Positions 48,614-56,761 of a stretch of 64,000 nucleotides of DNA are shown here, one piece after another (positions within the stretch are counted from its first letter, which is position 1; each line of letters begins with the position of its first letter). The DNA is from JBDTSW01 sp963782605. GTDB taxonomy: Bacteria; Actinomycetota; Thermoleophilia; Solirubrobacterales; 70-9. The notes under the pieces are model-generated. The model was not told where the DNA came from, ran no database searches, and saw only the letters and a program-made list of their open reading frames with translations. The stretch spans positions 124,001 through 188,000 of the forward strand of contig CAWAKK010000006.1 of NCBI GenBank assembly GCA_963782605.1, written 5' to 3'. The position numbers were made by a program, and so were the translations under genes.

Positions 48614-50484
48614 TGAACACCGCCCGCCTTGCGGGGGCGGCGCGCGTTGTTGCGGCCGTTGGGTTGATGCTCGTCCTCTACGCCTGGGGGAAGGAGGAGA
48701 GTGAGCCCGTCGCCTCCGCCTCGACCGTTCCGGAGTGCGCTCCCCCGCTTTACCGGGAGATCGCAAAGAACGCTGCGTATGAGGACAAGACCGTGCTCGC
48801 GGCCCGGGAGGAGAGCAGCTTCAACCTGAAGGGCGAGAAGCTCATGCTCGAGCCGCCGATCAACTGGGACCAGAATCCGAATCGCTCGACCTCCTTTCAG
48901 GGCAAGCTCAACGACCTCACCTGGATCGACCCTCTTCTCTACGCCTACCGAAACGGCGACGAGGCCGCTCTGGCGCAGGCGCGTGACATCGTCGTGGATT
49001 GGATCGAGGGCAATCCGTTTTCCAATCCCTATGCGATCGGGCGGGTGCGGGGCGACTCGAAGCCGTGGATCGACAAGGTGGCCGCGGCGAGAGTGCAGTT
49101 CATCGCCTACCTGGCGGCGACCGCGGAGTGTGAGGGCATGCTGGAGCCGAAAGAGCGGCAGCTCATGCGGGGCTCGCTCGAGCTCCACGGCGCCTTCTTG
49201 GCGGACGATGACAACTATCACGAGACCAATCACGGCCTCTATGTGGACCGGGGCCTCTATCTGCTGGGGAAACTGGCGCCCGAGTTAAAGGACGCCGAAG
49301 CCTGGCAGGACCTCGCGGCCGCGCGCTTCTCCGACACGCTTCGCCTGCGCCAAGTCGGCGCCGAGGGCTTTTGGCTCGAGCACTCGGCCGCCTATCAGCT
49401 CGCGATCAACCGGCTGGTGGACGACATGGTTGAGCTCACCGGTTCGAAGGAGCCACGCCTGCACAAGATCGCGAAGGAGATGCGCACGGTCGCGGGCTGG
49501 ATGATCGAGCCCGATGGGCAGACGCTGCTCTATGGCGACTCCAACCTGAAGGAGCCTTCCGCGTCCGAGCTGCTCAGCTCACGCAGCTATCAGGGTCTTC
49601 AGTTCCTGCCCAAGACGGGCCTCGCGTTCGTCCGTCGTCAAGACCCGGGCGCGTATCTCGCGATGCTCGCGAGCTTTCACTCAGACACGCACAAAGACGC
49701 CGACGAGCTCTCGTTCGATCTCTATGACCAGGGCCATCGGATCGTCTCCGACACCGGCCTCTATCACAAGGACTTCGACGAGTACTACGACTTTCAGGAC
49801 TCGCCCCAGGCCCACTCGGGGCTCCAGGTGCGGGGCGCCGAGGTTCCCATCCTCGATGCCAACGCGTACGGCTCAGGCCTCTACGCGGCCGGTGGCGACG
49901 CCGGGTGGTACGCCGTCTGGGGCACGAACCCGCTGCTGGCCCAGCTGGGCACAGACCACCGGCGACTCTGGCTCTATCGTCCGGGTTACGCGCTCGTGGT
50001 GGTCGATCTCGTGCGCTCTCAGGCGACTCAGACCTACGACCGCTTCGTCCAGTTCGGCCCTGAAGTGGAGGTCTCCGAGGCAGGCGATGGCGTCTTGGAG
50101 CTCAGCGCCGAAGGCCTCGACGCCACGTTTTCCACCACCGCCTCGACCGACCAGGAACTGGAGTTGGTGCGCGGCCGGGAGGAACCCCTCGGGGGCTACG
50201 TCTTTCCCTCGTTTCGCGAAAAGGTCCCGCGCTACAGCGCCAGGATCTCCACCGAGGCGGCAGACCTCGACGCCGTCATGACCTTCGGCATCGATTCCTC
50301 CGAACAGGTGAGCGCCGAGCTGCTCCCCGGCGCCTCGGACGAGGTGGTCGGCCTGCGGCTCTCAGAGTCGGGCACCGACGTCGGTCAGATAGTCGTCACT
50401 CGCGACGGACGCGCGCTGGGCGTCGCGGTCTCGCCGGAGCTCGCGGGCGAGGCGCTGCCGAGGAAGGTCAAGCCGGCCCGGTAG
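48613..50484 (+). CDS. Heparinase II/III-like polysaccharide lyase 2
   Basis: 623 residues, paralogue of lyase 1, with an N-terminal signal anchor (AGAARVVAAVGLMLVLYAWG). The same catalytic set is visible: YHETNHGLYVD, GFWLEHSAAYQLAI and SDTHKDADELSFDLYDQG. Domain order and length match lyase 1. Probably periplasmic-side or surface degradation of an acidic polysaccharide. Monocistronic and convergent with the hydrolase-ABC group. Confidence 0.9.
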   Translation: MNTARLAGAARVVAAVGLMLVLYAWGKEESEPVASASTVPECAPPLYREIAKNAAYEDKTVLAAREESSFNLKGEKLMLEPPINWDQNPNRSTSFQGKLNDLTWIDPLLYAYRNGDEAALAQARDIVVDWIEGNPFSNPYAIGRVRGDSKPWIDKVAAARVQFIAYLAATAECEGMLEPKERQLMRGSLELHGAFLADDDNYHETNHGLYVDRGLYLLGKLAPELKDAEAWQDLAAARFSDTLRLRQVGAEGFWLEHSAAYQLAINRLVDDMVELTGSKEPRLHKIAKEMRTVAGWMIEPDGQTLLYGDSNLKEPSASELLSSRSYQGLQFLPKTGLAFVRRQDPGAYLAMLASFHSDTHKDADELSFDLYDQGHRIVSDTGLYHKDFDEYYDFQDSPQAHSGLQVRGAEVPILDANAYGSGLYAAGGDAGWYAVWGTNPLLAQLGTDHRRLWLYRPGYALVVVDLVRSQATQTYDRFVQFGPEVEVSEAGDGVLELSAEGLDATFSTTASTDQELELVRGREEPLGGYVFPSFREKVPRYSARISTEAADLDAVMTFGIDSSEQVSAELLPGASDEVVGLRLSESGTDVGQIVVTRDGRALGVAVSPELAGEALPRKVKPAR

Positions 50485-50503
50485 CGCCCACTGGCCGGAT
50501 GGC

Positions 50504-51106
50504 TCAGCCGAGTGCGCTCGAAAGCCACCTCTGCACCGCCTCCGCGACGGCGGGAAGATCCTTCTTCAGCCCGTGGTTTCCCGCAACGGTGACGACGTCG
50601 CGGTTGGGCGCCTTCTCCGGCATCCCGAAGGGGTCGCTCTCGCCCTGGACGACGAGCGCGGGCACAGACACCCCGTCGAGCTCGTCCATGCGCGACTTCT
50701 CCGGCTTCCCCGGCGGGTGGACGGGAAACGCGAGACAGATGACCGCCACCGCGTCGATCTGCGCGGCGGTGCGGCAGGCCACCCTGGCCCCGGCAGAGCG
50801 ACCACCCGAGACGACCGGCAGGCCCTTGAGCTCGTCTGAGCGCAGCTGCTCGGCCACCGCGATCCATGCCTCGTCGAGCTTCCCGGGAACGGGCGAGCTC
50901 TTCTTTCCGGCCACCCGATAGGGCTGCTCGACGAGGGCGACCGTAAAGCCCTCCGCGACCGCAGCCTCCGTGGCGGCGACGAGGTCCGGAGCGCCGACGC
51001 TCCCGCCCGCACCGTGTCCCAAAAGCAGCGCTCCCCTGGCGCCCTTCGCCGGGTGCAGGTGCGCACGGGCCGGCCCGTGCGGGGTATCGAGCTCGAGCTT
51101 GCTCAC
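50504..51106 (-). CDS. Alpha/beta hydrolase (KANL3/Tex30-like)
   Basis: 200 residues: oxyanion segment LLLGHGAGGSVGAPDL, nucleophile in SGGRSAGARVACRTA, acid in LVVQGESDPFGMPEKAP and His in VAGNHGLKKD, the short hydrolases of this family. Substrate unknown. GTG start overlaps the ABC permease stop (GTGA), so it is co-translated with the exporter. Confidence 0.88.
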   Translation of the reverse strand: MSKLELDTPHGPARAHLHPAKGARGALLLGHGAGGSVGAPDLVAATEAAVAEGFTVALVEQPYRVAGKKSSPVPGKLDEAWIAVAEQLRSDELKGLPVVSGGRSAGARVACRTAAQIDAVAVICLAFPVHPPGKPEKSRMDELDGVSVPALVVQGESDPFGMPEKAPNRDVVTVAGNHGLKKDLPAVAEAVQRWLSSALG

Positions 51107-51948
51107 CCGCGCCGGTACAGGCGATTGGTAAGCGGCGCGAAGATCGCCGTCAGAACCGCGGCGGTCGCGAGCACGACCAGGATGTCGCCTCCCTGAGCGT
51201 TCCCCTCCATGAGCCCCCGCGAGGCGTCGGCGAGGATCGAGATCGGGTTGACCTCGACGAACGCCTTGAGCCCCGAGGGGAGGGTCTCGGGATCGACGAA
51301 CACGTTCGAGAGGAAGGTGAGCGGAAAGATCGCCATGAACCCGGCGTTCATCACCGCGTTCGGCGAGCGCATGAGCAGCCCGAGCGTGGTGAAAACCCAT
51401 GAGAGGCCGAACGCGAAGAGCACCACGAGCCCCAGCGCCGCCACGGCCCCGGGCACCCCGGCGCCCGGGCGGTATCCGAGGATGACGCCCAGCACGATGA
51501 TCACGGTGCCCGCCAGCACGTAGCGAACGCTGTCGCCGAGCAGAGACCCGACCAGCGGGGCCGGCTTCCAGATGGGTAGGGAGCGGAACCGGTCAACGAC
51601 CCCGCGCGTGAGGTCCGTGTTGAGCGCGATGCCCGAGTAGACGGTGGTGAAGAGGACGGACATCACGAGGATTCCGGGCAGGATGTAGTCGAGGTACTCG
51701 CCCGTCGATCCCGCGATCGCCCCGCCGAAGAGGTAGGTGAACATGAGGACGAACATCACCGGCGTGATCGTCACGTCGAGCAGCTGCTCGGGTACGTGCT
51801 TCACCTTGAGCATCCCTCGCCAGCCGAACGTGATCGCCGCCGAGACCGCGCTTGCACGGGCCGGCCGTGGGCTCGAAGAGAGCGCGTTGCGGATCCCTTC
51901 GTCGGAGTAGACCTGATTCGGGCTCTGGGTGGTATCGGTGCTGCTCAT
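51103..51948 (-). CDS. ABC-2 type permease (DrrB-like)
   Basis: Membrane subunit (281 residues, six helices) of a drug/polyketide-type exporter. PVMFVLMFTYLFGGAIAGS and LPGILVMSVLFTTVYSGIAL are typical ABC-2 helices; the conserved SNVFVDPETLPSGLKAFVEV loop is that of DrrB proteins. ATG overlaps the ATPase stop (ATGA). Confidence 0.92.
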   Translation of the reverse strand: MSSTDTTQSPNQVYSDEGIRNALSSSPRPARASAVSAAITFGWRGMLKVKHVPEQLLDVTITPVMFVLMFTYLFGGAIAGSTGEYLDYILPGILVMSVLFTTVYSGIALNTDLTRGVVDRFRSLPIWKPAPLVGSLLGDSVRYVLAGTVIIVLGVILGYRPGAGVPGAVAALGLVVLFAFGLSWVFTTLGLLMRSPNAVMNAGFMAIFPLTFLSNVFVDPETLPSGLKAFVEVNPISILADASRGLMEGNAQGGDILVVLATAAVLTAIFAPLTNRLYRRG

Positions 51949-52931
51949 GCCGCCTGCTCCTGCGTCTCGGGTTCGGTGGCCGAGTCCTCGGCCGTGTGGC
52001 CGGTGAGGGCCAGGAAGACCTCGTCCAGGCTGGGCTGGCCGAGCGAGAAGTCGGCGATGCCGATGCCGGCCCGGGAGAGCTCGGCGACGGCCTCGGCCCC
52101 GCGGTCGGCGTCCGCGCACTGCGCGGACAGCGCGGCGGGATCGGGCTCAAGGTGGACGTGGTCGAGCTCGCGCTCGAGCAGGCGCTGCGCCTCGCCTCGC
52201 TGCTCGGGGTCGAGCAGCCGGACGTGGAGCGCGCCGGAGCCGACGGATGCCTTGAGCTGCCCCGGTGTGCCCTCGGCGATCACCTTGCCATGATCGATCA
52301 CGGCGATGCCGTCGGCCAGCTGATCGGCCTCATCGAGGTACTGGGTGCAGAGCAGGATCGTGGTCCCACCGGTCTGCATCGCGCGGATGATGTCCCACAC
52401 CTGGTTGCGCGAACGGGGGTCGAGGCCCGTCGTCGGCTCGTCAAGGAACATGAGCTCGGGCGTCACCACGATCGAGGCGGCGATATCCAGCCGGCGACGC
52501 ATTCCGCCGGAGAAGTTCTTGACCAGACGTCCCGAAGCGTCGGCCAGTCCGAACGCCTCCAAGAGCTCGTCTGCGCGCGCCTTCGCATCGCCTCGGCCCA
52601 GTCCCAACAGACGGCCGATCAGGATCAGGTTCTCGCGGCCCGTCAGGTCCTCGTCAACGGAGGCGAGCTGACCCGTGAGGCTCACGCCGCCCCGGACCGC
52701 GTCGGCGTCCGCGACGATGTCGTGGCCGAGCACGCGCGCGGAGCCCGCGTCCGGCCTGATCAGCGTCGCGAGCATGCGAATCGTGGTGGTCTTGCCGGCA
52801 CCGTTCGGGCCCAGGACACCGTAGACCGACCCCCGTGCGACCGCGAGATCGACGCCGTCGACGGCCTTGGTGTCGCCGAAGCTCTTGGCAAGGCCCTCTG
52901 CCTCGATCGCCAGTGCGCTCTGCGCTGTCAT
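51945..52931 (-). CDS. ABC transporter ATPase (DrrA-like)
   Basis: 328 residues: Walker A GVLGPNGAGKTTTIRML, signature FSGGMRRRLDIAASIV, Walker B MFLDEPTTGLDPRSRN, and the DrrA-type C-terminal extension (GQPSLDEVFLALTGHTAED). ATG 52931 has GAGGAGACCG upstream. With the permease it forms an exporter for a hydrophobic or glycolipid-like substrate; involvement with the adjacent sulfotransferases is possible but unproven. Confidence 0.93.
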   Translation of the reverse strand: MTAQSALAIEAEGLAKSFGDTKAVDGVDLAVARGSVYGVLGPNGAGKTTTIRMLATLIRPDAGSARVLGHDIVADADAVRGGVSLTGQLASVDEDLTGRENLILIGRLLGLGRGDAKARADELLEAFGLADASGRLVKNFSGGMRRRLDIAASIVVTPELMFLDEPTTGLDPRSRNQVWDIIRAMQTGGTTILLCTQYLDEADQLADGIAVIDHGKVIAEGTPGQLKASVGSGALHVRLLDPEQRGEAQRLLERELDHVHLEPDPAALSAQCADADRGAEAVAELSRAGIGIADFSLGQPSLDEVFLALTGHTAEDSATEPETQEQAA

Positions 52932-52998
52932 CGGTCTCCTCGGATTTCGGGGGTTGTCGGGCGGGTTACGGTGTGGAGACCGGCGGCGCCGGCAAAAG

Positions 52999-53919
52999 TC
53001 ATCGGTCCTGGACCTGACCGCGCTCGTAGCCCAGCTCGTCCAACAGCGCGCCGGCCTCCTCCTCGAAGGTAGCGACATCGGCTGCGGACATCTCGGTACG
53101 CCATCGCGCCGCCCGGTCGGTCTGAAGCGGCCTGGAGACGTTCGCCTGATGCCTGGCTCGGGCTTCCGCTGTGACGGTTGGACCCTCAGCCCGGTCGAAG
53201 TCGCGGACGATCTCCGCGATCCGCCCGCCCGCGCGGGCTTGATAATCGAGCATCGCGTCATCCCAGGACAGATCGGTGGCCCCGCAGATCTCGCGCAGCA
53301 CGGGCTCTGGATCGGCGACCAGGTCCTCGTAGCGGACCTCCGAGTAGTGCCCCACCTTCGCGCCCTGCCGCCGAGCCTTGCGGATCTCGGCGTCCCATTT
53401 CTGGGCGGCCTCCCGGATCGACTGCGGCCCGAAGTGCACGGCGACCAGCGACAGAGCCACATCGCGACCGTCGCGGATCAGGTGAACGAAGCGCGCCTCG
53501 GGTAGCGCCTTTCTGATCGGCTTCAGCTTGCGCACGTAGTTGGTGGACTTATCGCCCCAGCGCGCCTTGCCCTGCTTGGCGACGTACGCGCCGTAGAACT
53601 CGCGCATGGCGTCTCCGGGTGTGAGCTTGCGATGGCGGGCGAACCGTTTGCGCAGATCGGCTTCGTCGAGGCCGAAGTCCGGCCAGCGCCGGTGGCCGAC
53701 GATGACTTCGAGCGCGTCCGCGTGCGGGTCGGCGCCCTCGTCGCACGCCCTGATCACGGCCGGGAGGAAGTGGGTCTCCGGAGGAATCGCGAGTTCCGGA
53801 TGGGCGTCGAGCATGAGGCGCAGCAGGGTCGTGCCCGAACGAGCCACGCCGACGATGAAGATTGCTGGCTTAGCCCCCCGTGGTGGCGAGCTGCCTCGAC
53901 CGAACCTAGGCATCCGCAT
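52999..53919 (-). CDS. Sulfotransferase 1 (Sulfotransfer_3 type)
   Basis: Transfers sulfate from PAPS to a hydroxyl or amine. 306 residues: 5'-phosphosulfate loop VGVARSGTTLLRLML, then DAHPELAIPPETHF, RWGDKSTNYVRKL, 3'-phosphate motif FVHLIRDGRDVALSL, HYSEVRYEDL, and a C-terminal WRTEMSAADVATFEEEA / LDELGYE tail shared by the six paralogues further on. It is separated from that array by 2.8 kb and is divergent from sulfotransferase 2. Confidence 0.93.
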   Translation of the reverse strand: MRMPRFGRGSSPPRGAKPAIFIVGVARSGTTLLRLMLDAHPELAIPPETHFLPAVIRACDEGADPHADALEVIVGHRRWPDFGLDEADLRKRFARHRKLTPGDAMREFYGAYVAKQGKARWGDKSTNYVRKLKPIRKALPEARFVHLIRDGRDVALSLVAVHFGPQSIREAAQKWDAEIRKARRQGAKVGHYSEVRYEDLVADPEPVLREICGATDLSWDDAMLDYQARAGGRIAEIVRDFDRAEGPTVTAEARARHQANVSRPLQTDRAARWRTEMSAADVATFEEEAGALLDELGYERGQVQDR

Positions 53920-53972
53920 TTGACTACTACTGTGGCAGCTTCCCGTCTTCTTCCCGATTGGGAACTGCTGAG

Positions 53973-54809
53973 ATGCTCGGCCGCAACAAACCCAGCCCCG
54001 ACAAGAACACCGGAGAGCTCCCGCCGCCGCGCTGGGCCCGGCCGCTCGAGATCCCCGATTGTCCGGAGGGCTGGGTTACGGGCCCCCCCGACTTCGTCGG
54101 GATCGGGGCGCAGCGATCGGGCACCTCTTGGTGGTACCGGGGCATCGAGGAGCATCCGGGGATCGCCGTCCTACCCGGTCGTCAGAAGGAGCTCCACTAC
54201 TTCAACCGCTTCTGGCAGAGCGAGCCGACCGAGGGATGGATCGAGCAGTACGAGCGGTTCTTCCCCCGCCCGGAGGGGACCATCTCGGGGGAGTGGACTC
54301 CCCGCTACATGGCGGATTTCTGGAGCCCACCTTTGATCCGCCGAGCGGCGCCCCATGCCAAGCTCATGGTCGTGCTGCGCGACCCGGTCGAGCGTTTCCG
54401 CTCCGGCATCGATCGCACGATTCGCCGCTCCCCCGGTGGCCGGCCGATCGACCTCGTCCACGTCTCCGACCAGGTCTACCGCAGCATGTACGCGGGGCAG
54501 CTGCGACGCGTCCTCGACCACTTCCCGCGGGAGCAGCTGCTCGTGCTGCAGTTCGAGCGCTGCCGCGACGAGCCCCTGGAGATGCTTGCGCGCACCTGGC
54601 GCTTCCTCGGGCTCGAACCGTTGGCCGACGTCCCCGCCTCGATGCTCGATCGCGGGGCTTCGAGCGAGAAGCCAGAGCTCCCCGAAGCATGGCGCCGGGA
54701 GCTCGTGGCGACGCTCGCCGATGACACCCGTGAGGTTGCCCAGCTTTTCCCTGAGGAGATCGAGCTCGAACGATGGGCGAGCGCGCGCCCTCCGTCTCAG
54801 CGCTCGTAG
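53973..54809 (+). CDS. Sulfotransferase 2 (different subfamily)
   Basis: About 278 residues, not a close paralogue of the others: 5'-loop FVGIGAQRSGTSWWYRGIEE, KELHYFNRF, 3'-motif LMVVLRDPVERFRSGI, resembling bacterial heparan-sulfate-type or NodH-like sulfotransferases. ATG 53973 preferred over TTG 53958. Its end overlaps the DHFR-like gene by 13 bases. Acceptor unknown. Confidence 0.9.
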   Translation: MLGRNKPSPDKNTGELPPPRWARPLEIPDCPEGWVTGPPDFVGIGAQRSGTSWWYRGIEEHPGIAVLPGRQKELHYFNRFWQSEPTEGWIEQYERFFPRPEGTISGEWTPRYMADFWSPPLIRRAAPHAKLMVVLRDPVERFRSGIDRTIRRSPGGRPIDLVHVSDQVYRSMYAGQLRRVLDHFPREQLLVLQFERCRDEPLEMLARTWRFLGLEPLADVPASMLDRGASSEKPELPEAWRRELVATLADDTREVAQLFPEEIELERWASARPPSQRS

Positions 54810-55357
54810 ACGAGGATCGACACGCCGTCACCAACCGTCCTCGAATCCGCGAGCTGCAGCGGCTTCTTGTCGGTGGTGTCCCCGAAGAGGCGCTTGCCCC
54901 CACCCAAGACGACCGGGAAGACCATAAGGCGCAGCTCGTCCACCAGGTCGTGCTCCATCAGCGTTTGCACGAGTTGGGCACTGCCATGGACCAGGATGTT
55001 GCCGTCGACGTCGTCTCGAAGCTTCGACACGTCCTCCGCCACGTCGCCCGAGAGCACCGTCGAGTTGTTCCACTCTGGATCGGTGAGGGTCGAGGAGACA
55101 ACGTACTTGGGCATGGAGTTGAACTTGTCGGCGAACTCCCCCTCCCGCGAAGGCCAGGCTTGAGCGAAGCCCTCGAAGGTGATCCGACCGAGGAGCATCG
55201 CGTCCGCGCCCATCGTCTCCTCGGCCTTGAACTCATCGCCCTCGTCTCCGCGCGAGATCTCGAAGCTCCAGCCGCTGTGCTTGAAATCTTCCGAGCCACC
55301 CGGGTCCTCGATGACGCCGTCGAGTGAGATGAACTCAGTCACCACGATCCGTCCCAT
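54797..55357 (-). CDS. Dihydrofolate-reductase-family protein (RibD C-terminal type)
   Basis: 186 residues: IVVTEFISLDGVIEDPGG, DAMLLGRITFEGFA, KYVVSSTLTDPEWNN, NILVHGSAQLVQTL and VFPVVLGGGKRLFGD, the common stand-alone RibD-C reductase. Not true folate reductase; substrate unknown. AAGGAGCACAGC precedes the ATG. Divergent from the ArsR gene with a shared 88-base promoter region. Confidence 0.92.
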   Translation of the reverse strand: MGRIVVTEFISLDGVIEDPGGSEDFKHSGWSFEISRGDEGDEFKAEETMGADAMLLGRITFEGFAQAWPSREGEFADKFNSMPKYVVSSTLTDPEWNNSTVLSGDVAEDVSKLRDDVDGNILVHGSAQLVQTLMEHDLVDELRLMVFPVVLGGGKRLFGDTTDKKPLQLADSRTVGDGVSILVYER

Positions 55358-55390
55358 GCTGTGCTCCTTCCGATCCGCGTTGTGGGCGTC

Positions 55391-55440
55391 TGGTCAGACC
55401 ACTATATTCAATTGGACGGTTTAGCAAGGACTTGCCTGAA
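55391..55440. promoter_or_regulatory. ArsR-type divergent promoter/operator
   Basis: The 88 bases between the divergent genes are AT-rich and contain the palindrome TGGTC-A-GACCA (55391-55401), a TATATT/AATATA stretch usable as -10 in either direction, and ATTCAATTGGACGG. ArsR regulators of this type usually bind such sites and repress their own operon. Confidence 0.4.
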
Positions 55441-55445
55441 TACGG

Positions 55446-55784
55446 ATGTCAACTGACCAGCTGAGCAGCACCTTCGCGGCCCTATCGGATCCAACCCGCC
55501 GAGCGATCCTGGGCCGGCTCGCGGAGGGCGAGGCGACGGTCAACGAGCTGGCTGAGCCATTCCCGATCAGCATCCAAGCCGTCTCCCAGCACTTGAAGGT
55601 GCTCGAGGGCGCGGGGCTCGTAACCCGTGGCCGCGTGGCTCAGCGCCGGCCCGCCCGTCTGCACGGCGCCCCTCTAGGTGAGGCGGTGGACTGGCTCGCT
55701 GACTATCGCCGGTTCTGGGGCGCCGGCTTCGATCGCCTGGAGGCGCGGCTGCGGGTGCGAGGGAGCGATGACTCGGGTGGGTGA
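55446..55784 (+). CDS. ArsR-family transcriptional regulator
   Basis: 112-residue winged-helix repressor: FAALSDPTRRAILGRLAEGE, recognition helix PISIQAVSQHLKVLEGAGLV and the C-terminal LADYRRFWGAGFDRLEARLR typical of ArsR proteins paired with AHSA1/SRPBCC proteins. No metal-binding Cys pair. It overlaps the next gene by 17 bases. Confidence 0.93.
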   Translation: MSTDQLSSTFAALSDPTRRAILGRLAEGEATVNELAEPFPISIQAVSQHLKVLEGAGLVTRGRVAQRRPARLHGAPLGEAVDWLADYRRFWGAGFDRLEARLRVRGSDDSGG

Positions 55785-56238
55785 GTCCGCCGGCATGGAG
55801 ACAGGGGGAGATGGCATCGCGATCACCCGCATCTTCGAGGCCTCCCGGGAGCGCGTCTGGAGGGAGTGGACCACGCCTGAGCGCTTTGCCGACTGGTACG
55901 GCGGGCCCGAAGCCGAGATCCCCTTGGAGACAGTTTCGATGGATGTGAGGGTGGGCGGCAAATGGGAGGCCACGATGATCGTCGGCCGGCGCGAGATCCA
56001 CTGGCACGGCGAGTATCGCGAGGTGCTCGAGCCCGAACGGCTGGTGCTCACCGTGTCGGATCAACCAGGCGACGCGGACGAGCTTCTCACCGTTGTCCTC
56101 ACCGACCTCGGCGACGGCTCCACGCAGATGCGCTTCACGCAGACCGGCGGCGGGCTTACGGCCGAGGGATACGAGCGCGCCGGCCAGGGCTGGACCGGTT
56201 TCTTCGACCGGATGGAGGAGGGCCTCCCGAGCAGCTGA
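55768..56238 (+). CDS. AHSA1/SRPBCC-domain protein
   Basis: 156 residues: ITRIFEASRERVWREWTTPE, FADWYGGPEAEIPLETVSMD, GGKWEATMIV, MRFTQTGGGLTAEGYERAGQGW. The ArsR plus AHSA1 pair is a common two-gene unit. ATG 55768 has GAGGGAGCG upstream. Ligand unknown. Confidence 0.92.
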   Translation: MTRVGESAGMETGGDGIAITRIFEASRERVWREWTTPERFADWYGGPEAEIPLETVSMDVRVGGKWEATMIVGRREIHWHGEYREVLEPERLVLTVSDQPGDADELLTVVLTDLGDGSTQMRFTQTGGGLTAEGYERAGQGWTGFFDRMEEGLPSS

Positions 56239-56247
56239 GCCTGGTGC

Positions 56248-56685
56248 CTACTGCGCGAACGCGGCGTCGGGATCCTTGGCGAACAGTGCGGCGGCTTCCC
56301 GGACGAGCTCGCGCAGGACCTCCTCGTCGACTCGCTCGAGGCGCGAGAAGCGCACGCAGCCCTTGCCGATGTTCGCCTTGGGGAGCCGATGTCCGTAACG
56401 GCCGGCGATGTATCCGTCGCCGTCCGCCGCGCAGATATACAGAGAGATGTAGCGCTTCTGGCTCGCGAGCCCGATCAACGACCAATCGCCCTCTCGCCCA
56501 GACTCGTACCGGTAGTGCACGGGCCCGTAGCCCAGCATCCCGTACGCGAGGTGGCGCTCTAGCTCCGGCGCCTCCTCGCGAATCAACCGGTCGAGTGCCT
56601 CGATGTCCGCCCGTCGCCGTTCGTCGTCGATCTGGGCGATGTAGTCGTTGGGGTCCTTCGCGTTCTCGGGCTTCACCGGACTCAT
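56248..56685 (-). CDS. DUF1801-domain protein
   Basis: 145 residues with IDDERRRADIEALDRLIREEAPELERHLAYGMLGYGPVHYRYESG and QKRYISLYICAADGDGY, the YdhG/DUF1801 pattern; C-terminal CVRFSRLERVDEEVLRELV. Family members include iron-transport chaperones, but the function here is not known. Separate from its neighbours. Confidence 0.9.
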   Translation of the reverse strand: MSPVKPENAKDPNDYIAQIDDERRRADIEALDRLIREEAPELERHLAYGMLGYGPVHYRYESGREGDWSLIGLASQKRYISLYICAADGDGYIAGRYGHRLPKANIGKGCVRFSRLERVDEEVLRELVREAAALFAKDPDAAFAQ

Positions 56686-56761
56686 GGTCCCGATGTTCTA
56701 TCCCATCGCCACTCCCCCGGCCGCGAACGCATTCGCCAGCGAAGCGCCATGCGTGGCTGCA

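Noticed and set aside
51107..51400. Long N-terminal extension of the KANL3-like hydrolase
   Set aside because: It runs through the ABC permease gene; the GTGA overlap start gives a normal-length hydrolase.
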